Source: Algibacter pacificus (GTDB lineage: Bacteria; Bacteroidota; Bacteroidia; Flavobacteriales; Flavobacteriaceae). Taken from it: a stretch of DNA of 64,000 bases. Position 1 is the stretch's first letter. Each line of letters opens with the position of its first letter. Positions 54,654 to 62,780 of this stretch are shown in pieces. The stretch is taken from positions 62,001 to 126,000 of the forward strand of contig NZ_VOGY01000009.1 in NCBI RefSeq assembly GCF_008033385.1. The letters are read 5' to 3'. A program made the position numbers and the translations under genes. The notes under the pieces are model-generated. The model saw only the letters and a list, made by a program, of their open reading frames with translations, made no database searches and was not told the origin of the DNA.

Positions 54654-55118
54654 ATGAGAAAAATACTTTTAGGATTAGGTGCCTTATGCTTGTTAGCATT
54701 AACATCATGTAAAGATAACAATGCCGCTAAAAAAATTGAAGAAGCTAATGTTGCAGCAGCAGCAGAAAGAGATGCAAAAGCCTCTAAATTTCCTGTAATT
54801 GAATTTGAAGAAACAATTCATGATTTTGGCGAAATTGAAGCAAAAAAATCTGTTGAAACCGTTTTTAAATATAAAAATGTTGGAGAAGCGCCTTTGGTTA
54901 TTACACACATAGCAACGTCTTGCGGGTGTACAGTACCGGAAAATTGGTCTAGAGAACCATTGCCTGTTGGTGAAACGGCCGAATTTACCGTTAAATATAA
55001 TGGTAGCGGTTCTGGTAAAATATCTAAAAGCTTAACCCTTACAGCAAATACAGAAAAAGGGAAAGAAGTGGTTAAAATTACGGCAATTGTTAAAACAGAT
55101 TCTAATGCGCCAGCATAA
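54654..55118 (+). CDS. DUF1573 domain lipoprotein
   Basis: 154 residues. Lipoprotein signal peptide MRKILLGLGALCLLALTSC (Cys19). After a short Ala/Glu-rich linker comes the DUF1573 beta-sandwich: EETIHDFGEIEAKKSVETVF, YKNVGEAPLVITHIATSCGC followed by TVPENWSREPLPVGETAEF and a final GKISKSLTLTANTEKGKEVV. These ASPM-SPD-2-Hydin-like folds are abundant in Bacteroidota; role unknown. Likely an operon with yajC 90 bases later. Confidence 0.93.
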   Translation: MRKILLGLGALCLLALTSCKDNNAAKKIEEANVAAAAERDAKASKFPVIEFEETIHDFGEIEAKKSVETVFKYKNVGEAPLVITHIATSCGCTVPENWSREPLPVGETAEFTVKYNGSGSGKISKSLTLTANTEKGKEVVKITAIVKTDSNAPA

Positions 55119-55208
55119 GTTTATATAAATCAACGGTTTTAAGTATTTGCAATAAGTTTAGCATACAACCCGACCACGAAGGTCTTAATAACGATTAATT
55201 AAAATATA

Positions 55209-55505
55209 ATGGGAGAAGGAATTGGTAGTTTATTACCGTTTGTATTAATGTTTGTAGTTGTGTATTTCTTTATGATTGCACCACAAATGAAACGAGCAAA
55301 AAAGGAAAAAAAGTTTATAGCCGAATTAAAACGCGGTGATAGAGTAATCACTAAAAGTGGTTTACATGGTAAAATTTTTGAAATCAATGAAAAAGATGAT
55401 AGCTGTGTTATAGAAACCATGTCTGGGAAATTAAAATATGAGCGTTCAGCACTTTCTTCGGAAATGAGTGCGAAGCTTAATGCGCCAGCTGTTGATAAAA
55501 AATAA
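55209..55505 (+). CDS. yajC: Preprotein translocase accessory subunit YajC
   Basis: 98 residues. One membrane segment GSLLPFVLMFVVVYFFMIAP (about 6-25), then QMKRAKKEKKFIAELKRGDR and VITKSGLHGKIFEINEKDDS, the classical YajC cytoplasmic domain. Associates with SecDF in the Sec translocon. Confidence 0.94.
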   Translation: MGEGIGSLLPFVLMFVVVYFFMIAPQMKRAKKEKKFIAELKRGDRVITKSGLHGKIFEINEKDDSCVIETMSGKLKYERSALSSEMSAKLNAPAVDKK

Positions 55506-55540
55506 ATAGTAACGTTTTTATAACGTGAAATAAAGCAAAA

Positions 55541-55570
55541 AAAGAACCTATTTGGGTTCTTTTTTTTTGC
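55541..55570. terminator. Bidirectional terminator between yajC and the DEAD-box gene
   Basis: AAAGAACC / GGTTCTTT stem with 6-base loop, preceded by an A-run and followed by a T-run. Confidence 0.88.
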
Positions 55571-55614
55571 TCTATACTGAATATATTAATGTCTTATTCT
55601 TTATTATAAGCAAA

Positions 55615-56856
55615 CTAATACCAGCGTTTTTTCTTCTTTTTAGAAGCTACACTTTTACGACCCTTTTTGTGTTTGCTTCCCGTTTTTTTCGATTTATGTA
55701 CTATAGGTTTTGCTTTTGGATCTAAAGGGTAAGGATGCTCATCGATAATATCTATCTGCATTTGTATAAGCTGTTGTATGGCTAATATGTAGCTTTTTTC
55801 ATCTGCGGAGCACAAGGAATATGCCATCCCTGTTTTTCCTGCTCTGGCGGTTCTTCCAATACGGTGTACATAAGTTTCGGGTATGTTAGGGATGTCAAAG
55901 TTTACTACGGCGTCCAAATCGCTAATATCAATACCTCGTGCAGCAACATCGGTGGCAATAAGAATATTAACCTCGCCATTTTTAAAGCGAAGTAAAGCAT
56001 CTTGGCGTGTCGTTTGGCTTTTATCACCATGAATACTATCCACTTTATAGCCATTTTTTGTTAAGGTTTTTTCAAGCTTATCGACACCAAATTTAGTACG
56101 TCTAAAAATAATAATATGACCTTTTATGGTATTTCTAAGTAAATGTAATCCCAATTCTATTTTACTTTGTTTAGGTACAAAATATAATAATTGATTAACG
56201 TTTTTGGATGTTGAAGAGTTTTGGGCCACTTCAACACGTTCAGGTTCGTTTAATATGGTATTTGCTAATTGCTCTACTTTATATGGAATCGTTGCCGAAA
56301 ACAATAAAATTTGTTTTTCGCTAGTACATAAACGTTCTACTTTTTTAACATCGTCAATAAATCCCATATCGAGCATTAAATCGGCTTCATCCAAAACAAG
56401 GGTTTCTACGTAATCTAAATTTAACGCATCTTGTTTATGTAAATCGAGTAAACGTCCCGGGGTAGCAATTAAAATATCGACACCTTTTTTTAATATCTCT
56501 TTTTGAGGTTCAATAGCTGTACCACCAAAAATAACAGAAGTTGTTAAATTGGTATACGTACTATAGCGTTTAAAATTATTCTCAATTTGAATCGCTAATT
56601 CACGTGTTGGGCTAATAATTAAAGCCTTAATTTTTTTTCCTTTTTTGGGAGCATCTTGGTTATTAAACAAACGCTGTAAAATAGGTAGCGCAAAAGCTGC
56701 CGTTTTTCCTGTGCCAGTTTGTGCCGAAACAATAATATCTTTTCCGTTTAAAACTAATGGAATGGTTTTTTCTTGAACCAAAGTCGGATTATCGTAACCG
56801 GCTTCGGCTACGGCTCTTAATATTGGGCGATTTAATTGTAAGTCTTTAAATGACAT
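55615..56856 (-). CDS. DEAD-box RNA helicase (RhlE-like)
   Basis: 413 residues. Q motif region PTLVQEKTIPLVLNGKDIIV, motif I AQTGTGKTAAFALPI, PTRELAIQ, TPGRLLDLH, motif II DEADLMLDMGF, SAT, and motif VI HRIGRTARAGKTG preceded by ATDVAARGIDI. The C-terminal 40 residues are highly basic (KKTGSKHKKGRKSVASKKKK), an RNA-binding tail. Roles in the family are ribosome assembly and RNA turnover, often at low temperature. TATCTTTG box 17 bases upstream. Confidence 0.95.
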   Translation of the reverse strand: MSFKDLQLNRPILRAVAEAGYDNPTLVQEKTIPLVLNGKDIIVSAQTGTGKTAAFALPILQRLFNNQDAPKKGKKIKALIISPTRELAIQIENNFKRYSTYTNLTTSVIFGGTAIEPQKEILKKGVDILIATPGRLLDLHKQDALNLDYVETLVLDEADLMLDMGFIDDVKKVERLCTSEKQILLFSATIPYKVEQLANTILNEPERVEVAQNSSTSKNVNQLLYFVPKQSKIELGLHLLRNTIKGHIIIFRRTKFGVDKLEKTLTKNGYKVDSIHGDKSQTTRQDALLRFKNGEVNILIATDVAARGIDISDLDAVVNFDIPNIPETYVHRIGRTARAGKTGMAYSLCSADEKSYILAIQQLIQMQIDIIDEHPYPLDPKAKPIVHKSKKTGSKHKKGRKSVASKKKKKRWY

Positions 56857-56872
56857 GTATAATAATTTACTG

Positions 56873-56880
56873 CAAAGATA
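56873..56880 (-). promoter_or_regulatory. Probable -7 box for the DEAD-box helicase gene
   Basis: Minus strand TATCTTTG, exact to TAnnTTTG, 17 bases before the ATG. Confidence 0.5.
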
Positions 56881-56897
56881 CTATAAACCACTTCAGC

Positions 56898-57533
56898 TTA
56901 TTTTAAATACGTTGCTAATTTGTTTCTTTTTTTCTTCGGAAGCGCTTCGTTTTTAATCGCTAATTTTAATAGGTTTTGGTCTTTGTTTTTAGTGTAAATT
57001 AAACGAAACATGTCTTGTACGGTTAAGGAATTTTTAGCTTCTTCTTGTAAAATCATAAGGTCTCCTGCTTTTACAAAACCTTCTTTTAAAACCCGAATGT
57101 AGCTTCCTGGAAATTCATGGTTTATAAAAGCTTTTAGTATATTTTGATTCTTAAATTTTACACCCAATTTAAAACAAGGTTCACGGGGTTGCGTAATCTG
57201 TACCAAAGCTTCTCCAATTTTGTAAATACTGCCGATATATATTTCCGATTCATCGAAATTAGAAATTGTTAAATTTTCACCAAACATGCCCCAGTTCCAA
57301 TTTAAATTTGGATAGCGTTTTTTCCAATAGTCATAATGTTTTTCAGAAAAAATATAGCAAGCTTTAAATTCCCCACCGTGATATTTACGATCGGTAACCG
57401 TGTCTTTTGCTACATCGGTTTTTCCTAAGAAAATAGCTGTGTTTGTTGGGGTTTTGTAAATACCTGTTACAACTTCTTTTTTATTCCAAATTATGGTGGT
57501 AGGTGTGGCAGTGTTGGTGGAAATTATTTTCAT
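56898..57533 (-). CDS. MOSC domain protein (YiiM-like)
   Basis: 211 residues. TGIYKTPTNTAIFLGKTDVA, DRKYHGGEFKACYIFSEKHY, NWGMFGENLTISNFDESEIY and VQITQPREPCFKLGVKF with the conserved Cys form the MOSC sulfur-carrier/molybdenum-cofactor fold; the 3-alpha end (TVQDMFRLIYTKNKDQNLLK) is as in YiiM. YiiM-type proteins reduce N-hydroxylated compounds using a molybdenum cofactor; whether this one does is not shown. Confidence 0.9.
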   Translation of the reverse strand: MKIISTNTATPTTIIWNKKEVVTGIYKTPTNTAIFLGKTDVAKDTVTDRKYHGGEFKACYIFSEKHYDYWKKRYPNLNWNWGMFGENLTISNFDESEIYIGSIYKIGEALVQITQPREPCFKLGVKFKNQNILKAFINHEFPGSYIRVLKEGFVKAGDLMILQEEAKNSLTVQDMFRLIYTKNKDQNLLKLAIKNEALPKKKRNKLATYLK

Positions 57534-57655
57534 ACTTTGAAAAAAAAGGGCTAATTTATTTCTATGTAAACCATATATACGAAGTTACTCTAATTTTAAT
57601 TGCTTTACAAGTAAACCATGATATGTGCTACTTTGTTAAAAAACACAGGTAATTA

Positions 57656-57687
57656 TTGAGTTATACCAAAATCAAATGTTAAATTTG
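57656..57687 (+). promoter_or_regulatory. Probable promoter of the sugar kinase gene
   Basis: TTG at 57656-57658, 21-base spacer, TAAATTTG at 57680-57687 (exact to TAnnTTTG), 29 bases before the ATG at 57717. It overlaps an in-frame upstream GTG, ruling that start out. Confidence 0.5.
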
Positions 57688-57716
57688 TGGTAATAATTTT
57701 AATTATAACCTTATTT

Positions 57717-58724
57717 ATGAGTCAGATAATCACCTTTGGAGAAGTGTTAATGCGTATATCACCTCGCGGACATAAAAAATTTATTCAATCTAATATGGTT
57801 GAATTTTATTTTGGGGGTACCGAATTAAATGTTGGGATTTCTATAGCAAATTTTGGAGGAAAGGTGAGGCATATTAGTGCAGTGTCGAACGATTTTATTG
57901 GAGAAACAGCACTTTCCTATATTAATAAATTTGGAGTTGATACCTCTGCTATTAGTTTGTCTAACCGGCCTTTAGGAGTTTATTTCTTCGAGGTTGGTGC
58001 TGTAATGCGCCCAAGTAATATTTCTTACAATCGCTCGCACTCATCATTTTCAGAGATTTTACCAACTATGGTAAATTGGGAAAAAGCTTTACATGGTGGT
58101 AAATGGTTGCACTGGACCGGGATTACTCCAGCGCTTACCCAAGGAAGTTATGATACCTTAAGAGAAGGACTCGTTTTAGCAAAACAAAAAGGTTTAACCA
58201 TTTCTGCCGATCCTACTTATAGAAGTGGGTTATGGAAATATGGTCAGGACCCTAAACAGGCTTTAATAGAATTATTGCATTATTCAACTATTTTTATTGG
58301 TGGAATTAATGAAATGAATGAAGTTTTAGGAACTCATTATGGATATTCCAATGAAGATTTTGTTGAAGCCAGTAAACAATTAATAGAAACATTTCCTACT
58401 ATAGAAAAAGTTTTCGATAAAATTAGAACATCCGTAAATGCATCATGGCATAAAATACGGGCTAGAATGTGGAATGGTATTGAGTTTAGAGAAACCAAAG
58501 ATTTGGATATTACACATGTGGTGGATAGAATTGGAACAGGTGATGCCTTTGCCGCCGGACTTATATATGGTTTAGAAGAATTGAATGACGATTACAGAGC
58601 CATTGAATTTGCAAGTGCTGCTTGTGCTTTAAAACACACTTATGAAGGGGATGTAAATTTGGCTACTGTAAAAGAAGTTATGGGAATTTTAGGTGGTAAT
58701 ACATCGGGAAGGTTAACTAGATAA
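57717..58724 (+). CDS. kdgK: PfkB family sugar kinase, probably 2-keto-3-deoxygluconate kinase
   Basis: 335 residues from the ATG at 57717 (MSQIITFGEVLMRISPRG). FYFGGTELNVGISIANFGG is the sugar-binding PfkB signature region and DRIGTGDAFAAGLIYGLEEL carries the catalytic GxGD near the C-terminus. Length and the RPSNISYNRSHSSFSEI region match KdgK of Bacteroidota, which phosphorylates 2-keto-3-deoxygluconate from uronate (for example alginate or pectin) breakdown. No kdgA aldolase or other pathway gene is next to it, so the substrate is inferred. Confidence 0.82.
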   Translation: MSQIITFGEVLMRISPRGHKKFIQSNMVEFYFGGTELNVGISIANFGGKVRHISAVSNDFIGETALSYINKFGVDTSAISLSNRPLGVYFFEVGAVMRPSNISYNRSHSSFSEILPTMVNWEKALHGGKWLHWTGITPALTQGSYDTLREGLVLAKQKGLTISADPTYRSGLWKYGQDPKQALIELLHYSTIFIGGINEMNEVLGTHYGYSNEDFVEASKQLIETFPTIEKVFDKIRTSVNASWHKIRARMWNGIEFRETKDLDITHVVDRIGTGDAFAAGLIYGLEELNDDYRAIEFASAACALKHTYEGDVNLATVKEVMGILGGNTSGRLTR

Positions 58725-58768
58725 CTTTAGATTTTAATACACATAAAATAAATATTATATGTTATCAA

Positions 58769-58798
58769 AGGCTGTCCAAAGGGACAGTCTTTTTTTTT
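58769..58798 (+). terminator. Rho-independent terminator after the sugar kinase gene
   Basis: AGGCTGTCC / GGACAGTCT stem (one G-T pair) with loop AAAG and a following run of T. Confidence 0.9.
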
Positions 58799-58876
58799 GC
58801 ACTATCTTTTAAATATGAAGTGTTCATTTATAGTGTTTTATGGATATCGTAATTATAATAGTTATTTTGTGGTAAT

Positions 58877-58890
58877 ATGACAATTGTCAT
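58877..58890. promoter_or_regulatory. Perfect 14-base palindrome upstream of tonB, possible operator
   Basis: ATGACAATTGTCAT is a perfect dyad, 50 bases before the tonB ATG, in an otherwise AT-rich gap. It could bind a dimeric regulator; none is known for it here. Confidence 0.4.
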
Positions 58891-58940
58891 TGTTGCTTGT
58901 GGGGAATTATAATAATTTTATAGTACTAAAAAAAGTAGTC

Positions 58941-59675
58941 ATGGAAGTTAAAAAGAACCCACAATTGGAAATAGGTCGTAATAGTAGTATATATTTTGCT
59001 ATCGGACTTAGTTTGATGTTATTCCTGTCTTGGCAAGCTTTAGAATTTAAAAGTTACGAGACAGATGAAGATGTTACTTTGGATGTTGTTAACATGGATG
59101 TTATTTATGAAGATGATATTCCTATCATTAAGGCAAGTGTACCGCCGCCACCAGCCGCACCACCTGTAGTGGTTACCGAAAGTATTGAAGTTATTGAAGA
59201 TGATGCGATCGATATTGAAGAAACCGTTTTTGAAAGTACTGAAACCGGACAAGACGATGCTATTTCAGAACATATAGTTGCTGTTGGTGATGTTGTTGTT
59301 GAAGAAGTAGAAGAAGAAGTTGAAGTGGCTTTTGCGGTTATAGAAGATGTTCCTGTGTTTCCAGGCTGTGAAGGGTTGGATAAAGCAAAAACTAAAGCTT
59401 GTTTTCAGAAAAAAATGCAAGAGCACGTGGTAAAAAACTTTACATACCCCCAAGCAGCGCTAGATATGGGAATTCAAGGTCGTGTTTCTGTTATTTTTGT
59501 AATTGATACTAAAGGACATGTAAAAGGTATCCGTTCTCGAGGACCCGATAAAATATTAGAAACCGAAGCAGAACGCATTATTAGTAAGTTGCCAACCATG
59601 CAACCAGGGAAACAACGTGGTAAACCGGTTAAAGTAGCTTATGCTGTGCCAATATTTTTTAAATACGAACAGTAA
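58941..59675 (+). CDS. TonB family protein (energy transducer)
   Basis: 244 residues from the ATG at 58941 (MEVKKNPQLEIGRNSSIYFA); an upstream in-frame start is rejected because it adds a segment unlike the family. One membrane anchor (IYFAIGLSLMLFLSWQALEF, about 16-35), a short proline stretch PPPPAAPPVV, an unusually acidic periplasmic spacer (VVVEEVEEEVEVAF), VPVFPGCEGLDKAKTKACFQ and the TonB C-terminal domain (about 160-244: YPQAALDMGIQGRVSVIFVI, GKPVKVAYAVPIFF). Transfers proton-motive force to TonB-dependent outer-membrane receptors; ExbB/ExbD are not in the window. Confidence 0.93.
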   Translation: MEVKKNPQLEIGRNSSIYFAIGLSLMLFLSWQALEFKSYETDEDVTLDVVNMDVIYEDDIPIIKASVPPPPAAPPVVVTESIEVIEDDAIDIEETVFESTETGQDDAISEHIVAVGDVVVEEVEEEVEVAFAVIEDVPVFPGCEGLDKAKTKACFQKKMQEHVVKNFTYPQAALDMGIQGRVSVIFVIDTKGHVKGIRSRGPDKILETEAERIISKLPTMQPGKQRGKPVKVAYAVPIFFKYEQ

Positions 59676-59700
59676 TAATAATAGTTTAATTTTATACACA

Positions 59701-59734
59701 AGCAGTCTAAAACATTTTTTAGGCTGCTTTTTTT
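59701..59734 (+). terminator. Rho-independent terminator after tonB
   Basis: AGCAGTCTAAAA pairs with TTTTTAGGCTGCT (one G-T pair), followed by a run of T. Confidence 0.85.
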
Positions 59735-59841
59735 GTAAATTACAATTCATCTTAAAAAAAATACGGTTCGGTAATTCAATTTTAAAAAATTAATAGTTCT
59801 GTTAGATATTTGTATCATCATTAATAAAGAAATAAATTATC

Positions 59842-59880
59842 ATGGAACAAATAAGAATTAAAATTAGAGGAAGCGATTAG
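59842..59880 (+). CDS. Possible 12-residue peptide upstream of the sensor kinase
   Basis: The leader of the kinase gene contains ATG-to-TAG encoding MEQIRIKIRGSD, ending 51 bases before the kinase ATG. The 5-base AT context looks like a usable start. It might be a leader peptide, a secreted signal, or nothing; no comparative evidence is available here. Confidence 0.25.
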   Translation: MEQIRIKIRGSD

Positions 59881-59931
59881 AAAAAGAACAAAATTTAATA
59901 ATACAAATCTTAAAACTACTAAAATTAAAGC

Positions 59932-61260
59932 ATGACAAAATCAGTAAAATATATTATAATCACCTTTGTGTTGGGCTGTTTTATTTTTTTAATTGGATCT
60001 TATTTGCAAAATAGATTTCAGTTTAATTCCCTTAACGATATATTTATTTCGTTTGCTTTTTATCAACTTTATACCTTTGTTTTGGGGTACTCTAATATGT
60101 TTTTTTTCGAATATATGGATCGAAAAAATTGGAAACCAACCCAGTATTTAAAACGTATTATTGCAGGGATTTTAGGGTCTACTTGTATTACACTTATAGA
60201 ATTGTTTTTTCTACGAGCCGTAACCGATATGATGTATTACGGATATTCATTTAAAACATTTTTAGGGCACCAACATTGGCAAAGTTATCAATTTGGGTTA
60301 TGGGTAACGTTATCTATAGTTACTGGATTTCACGTCGTATTTTTTTATAACCGCTACCAGCAAAATAAATTAAAAGAGCAGAAAGTTATAGCTGGAACGG
60401 CTAGCGCTAAATTCGATGCGCTAAAAAACCAATTAGATCCTCATTTCCTATTTAATAGTTTAAATGTATTAAGCAGTTTAATAGAGGAAAACCCTATAAA
60501 TGCTCAAAAATTTACAACAGGTTTATCTAAAGTATATCGCTATGTTTTAGAACAAAAAAATAAAGAATTAGTAACAGTAAGCGAGGAACTGAAATTTGCA
60601 AAAACTTATATGTCCCTGTTAAAAATGAGGTTCGAGGATAGTATTGTTTTCTCTATGCCAGAAACCGTACAAAACCCAGAAAGTAGAGTCGTACCTTTAT
60701 CCTTGCAATTATTACTAGAAAATGCCGTAAAGCACAATACGGTAAATTCTAGTAAACCATTAAACATAAAAATTTATGAAAGCAACGGGTATTTAATAGT
60801 TCAAAACAATTTACAACCTAAACAAATAGTAAAAAAGAGTACAGGCGTAGGTTTAAACAATATTAAGCAGCGTTATGCACTACTAACAAGTAAAAACATA
60901 ATAATTAATCAACACGCGAGCAGTTTTGCGGTAAGCCTACCCATGCTCACAAAAAAAATAACCATCATGAACACACAACAAACAGAAGTAAACGATCAAT
61001 ATTTAAGAGCGCGCAATCACGTAAACCAACTAAAAGGATTTTATTATAACCTTCTTACATATTGTTTAGTGATTCCTTTTTTAATTTTTGTAAATTATAA
61101 TACCTTTTGGGGCGTACAATGGTTTTGGTTCCCAATGTTTGGTTGGGGTATTGGGTTATCCATACAAGCTTACCGAGTATTTGTAAATCAAGCTGTTTTT
61201 GGAAGAAACTGGGAAAAGCGTAAAATGGAAGAGTTTATGCGTAATGACCGAAACCTTTAG
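59932..61260 (+). CDS. LytS-type sensor histidine kinase with C-terminal 2TM domain
   Basis: 442 residues. Four membrane segments in residues 8-140, then a His_kinase (PF06580) domain with the phospho-acceptor in LDPHFLFNSLNVLSSLI (His about 171), N-box LQLLLENAVKHNTV and G-box GVGLNNIKQRYALL. Unusually the protein continues after about residue 345 into a 2TM domain (YLRARNHVNQLKGFYYNLLT, then WFPMFGWGIGLSIQAYRVFV and NWEKRKMEEFM). The next gene encodes a stand-alone 2TM domain and the one after a LytTR regulator, so the three form one signalling module. Confidence 0.9.
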   Translation: MTKSVKYIIITFVLGCFIFLIGSYLQNRFQFNSLNDIFISFAFYQLYTFVLGYSNMFFFEYMDRKNWKPTQYLKRIIAGILGSTCITLIELFFLRAVTDMMYYGYSFKTFLGHQHWQSYQFGLWVTLSIVTGFHVVFFYNRYQQNKLKEQKVIAGTASAKFDALKNQLDPHFLFNSLNVLSSLIEENPINAQKFTTGLSKVYRYVLEQKNKELVTVSEELKFAKTYMSLLKMRFEDSIVFSMPETVQNPESRVVPLSLQLLLENAVKHNTVNSSKPLNIKIYESNGYLIVQNNLQPKQIVKKSTGVGLNNIKQRYALLTSKNIIINQHASSFAVSLPMLTKKITIMNTQQTEVNDQYLRARNHVNQLKGFYYNLLTYCLVIPFLIFVNYNTFWGVQWFWFPMFGWGIGLSIQAYRVFVNQAVFGRNWEKRKMEEFMRNDRNL

Positions 61261-61294
61261 AATTAGATTAACCAACTTAAAAAACACAGCAAGA

Positions 61295-61621
61295 ATGACA
61301 CAAATAGATCATAACAATAGCAACGATTTTAAAAAGCAAGACGCTTATTTACGTGCCGAAAAACAATTAAAAGCACTAAAAGGATTTTATTCACACGCAT
61401 TTTTTTACGTCGTCATAAATCTTATTTTAATAGGGGTGGTAGCCTTTCATTCCAACGGCCATTTCTGGAATTTTGGCACATTTAGTACAGCCTTCTTTTG
61501 GGGGATAGGTTTAGCCTTTCATGCCATAGGCGTGTTTGCCAAAGGTTGGATGTTTAGTAAAAAATGGGAAGACCGAAAAATACAGGAGTACATGAAAAAC
61601 GATCAAACCCGATGGGAGTAA
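61295..61621 (+). CDS. 2TM domain protein
   Basis: 108 residues from the ATG at 61295 (MTQIDHNNSNDFKKQDAYLR); a longer frame from 61199 is rejected because it overlaps the kinase gene and adds an unrelated leader. AYLRAEKQLKALKGFYSHAF, two membrane segments (FFYVVINLILIGVVAF and FSTAFFWGIGLAFHAIGVFA) and the closing KKWEDRKIQEYMKND are the 2TM family marks. It repeats the C-terminal domain of the kinase just upstream, so it probably interacts with that sensor in the membrane. Confidence 0.88.
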   Translation: MTQIDHNNSNDFKKQDAYLRAEKQLKALKGFYSHAFFYVVINLILIGVVAFHSNGHFWNFGTFSTAFFWGIGLAFHAIGVFAKGWMFSKKWEDRKIQEYMKNDQTRWE

Positions 61622-61644
61622 ATTTGGTTTCCATATAAATAGTA

Positions 61645-61739
61645 GGGCGTTCCCCTAACGGGTCAGGCTGTCACTACTCAATCTTTTTGTTTTTCACAAA
61701 ACAAAAAGGATTTCAAACAAACCGTTCCATCCTTAACGC
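61645..61739 (+). repeat. Structured dispersed intergenic element (Flavobacteriia type)
   Basis: GCGTT (61647-61651) pairs with AACGC (61735-61739) around CCC(CTAAC)GGG (61652-61662 region), GGGTCAGGCTGT, and a perfect 11-bp hairpin CTTTTTGTTTT / AAAACAAAAAG (61683-61693 / 61698-61708), then GGATT and CATCCTTAACGC. I recognise this architecture (GGGCGTTCCC...GGGTCGGGCT...hairpin...ATCCCTAACGC) from intergenic regions of many Flavobacteriia. Possibly a mobile palindromic element or a conserved RNA; I cannot tell which. Confidence 0.5.
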
Positions 61740-61876
61740 GGGCAAGTTTGCAGAAATAGTTTTTAAGAGCGTGTTTTTGTTAATCTGTAAAATACATATC
61801 AAAAAAATAGTATCATGTTCATAGCATATGGCACCCTTAAAAGAAAAACCGTAGTTTTAAAACAGAAATAAAATAC

Positions 61877-62632
61877 ATGAATATAATCATTATTGAAGAC
61901 GAAAAACCATCGGCACGCCGCCTTCAGCGTCAGCTAAAAACTTTAAATTTAGAAACTCAAACCATGCTACATTCCGTAGAAGAATCGATCTCATGGTTTA
62001 AGGATAATCCGCATCCCGATTTAATATTTTTGGATATTCAATTAAGCGACGGCTTGTCTTTCGAAATCTTCGAAACTATCGAAATAAAAAGTGCCGTAAT
62101 TTTTACCACAGCTTACGATGAATATGCGCTGCAAGCCTTCAAACTCAATAGTATCGATTATTTATTAAAACCTATAGACGACGAAGATTTAGAAATTGCG
62201 GTAAAAAAATATCAAGAACGTGCACCACAAAAAAAAGGTGTAACCTTAGATTTCAACGATATTAAAAAACTATTGGTAAACCCTATAGATCGGGTTTATA
62301 AAAAGCGGTTTTCTGTAAAAGTAGGACAACACTTAAAACTGATTAATATAGACGAAATAGAATGTTTTTATAGCGAAAATAAAGGCACCTATGCCCATAC
62401 TACCGAAGGTAGAAATTACTTGTTAGACACCACGCTGGATCAGTTAGAAGATGAGCTGGAACCACAAACCTTCTTCCGTATCAACCGAAAATTCTATGTA
62501 AATATTAATGCCATAAAAGATATGGTGAGTTATACCAATTCGCGTTTGCAAATAAAGTTACAATCCTATCACGAGCATGAGGTTATTGTGGCTCGCGAAC
62601 GGGTTAAAGATTTTAAAAACTGGTTGGAGTAG
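61877..62632 (+). CDS. LytTR family response regulator
   Basis: 251 residues. Receiver domain 1-120: acid pair E7-D8, phospho-acceptor Asp53 in DLIFLDIQLSDG, and IDYLLKPIDD with the conserved Lys. DNA-binding LytTR domain from about residue 150 to 250 (FSVKVGQHLKLINIDEIECF, YLLDTTLDQLEDELEPQTFF, RINRKFYVNINAIKDMVSYT). Partner of the LytS-type kinase 0.6 kb upstream, separated by a 2TM gene and a structured element. Targets unknown. Confidence 0.94.
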   Translation: MNIIIIEDEKPSARRLQRQLKTLNLETQTMLHSVEESISWFKDNPHPDLIFLDIQLSDGLSFEIFETIEIKSAVIFTTAYDEYALQAFKLNSIDYLLKPIDDEDLEIAVKKYQERAPQKKGVTLDFNDIKKLLVNPIDRVYKKRFSVKVGQHLKLINIDEIECFYSENKGTYAHTTEGRNYLLDTTLDQLEDELEPQTFFRINRKFYVNINAIKDMVSYTNSRLQIKLQSYHEHEVIVARERVKDFKNWLE

Positions 62633-62768
62633 AGGGGCAGCGTTTATAATTTACATAATAGAGGTATGGCGTTTTTAAATAGTCATTTTTTATTTTATCG
62701 TATAGTTGGCAGTAAGCTAAAAAAAACATTACTGATTGAATAATTTAGGTTATGAATTTAATATTTAG

Positions 62769-62776
62769 TACTTTTG
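62769..62776 (+). promoter_or_regulatory. -7 box of the Panacea antitoxin-toxin pair
   Basis: TACTTTTG, exact to TAnnTTTG, only four bases (CAAA) before the ATG at 62781; TTTAG at 62744-62748 is a weak -33 at about 20 bases. Same geometry as at 48500. Confidence 0.5.
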
Positions 62777-62780
62777 CAAA

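Noticed and set aside
58884-58940. Longer start for TonB
   Set aside because: Adds residues unlike the family and starts within the 14-base palindrome; the ATG at 58941 is followed by the usual basic N-terminus and anchor.
61199-61294. Longer start for the 2TM protein
   Set aside because: Lies in another frame of the kinase 3' end and adds an unrelated sequence; the ATG at 61295 begins a family-like protein.
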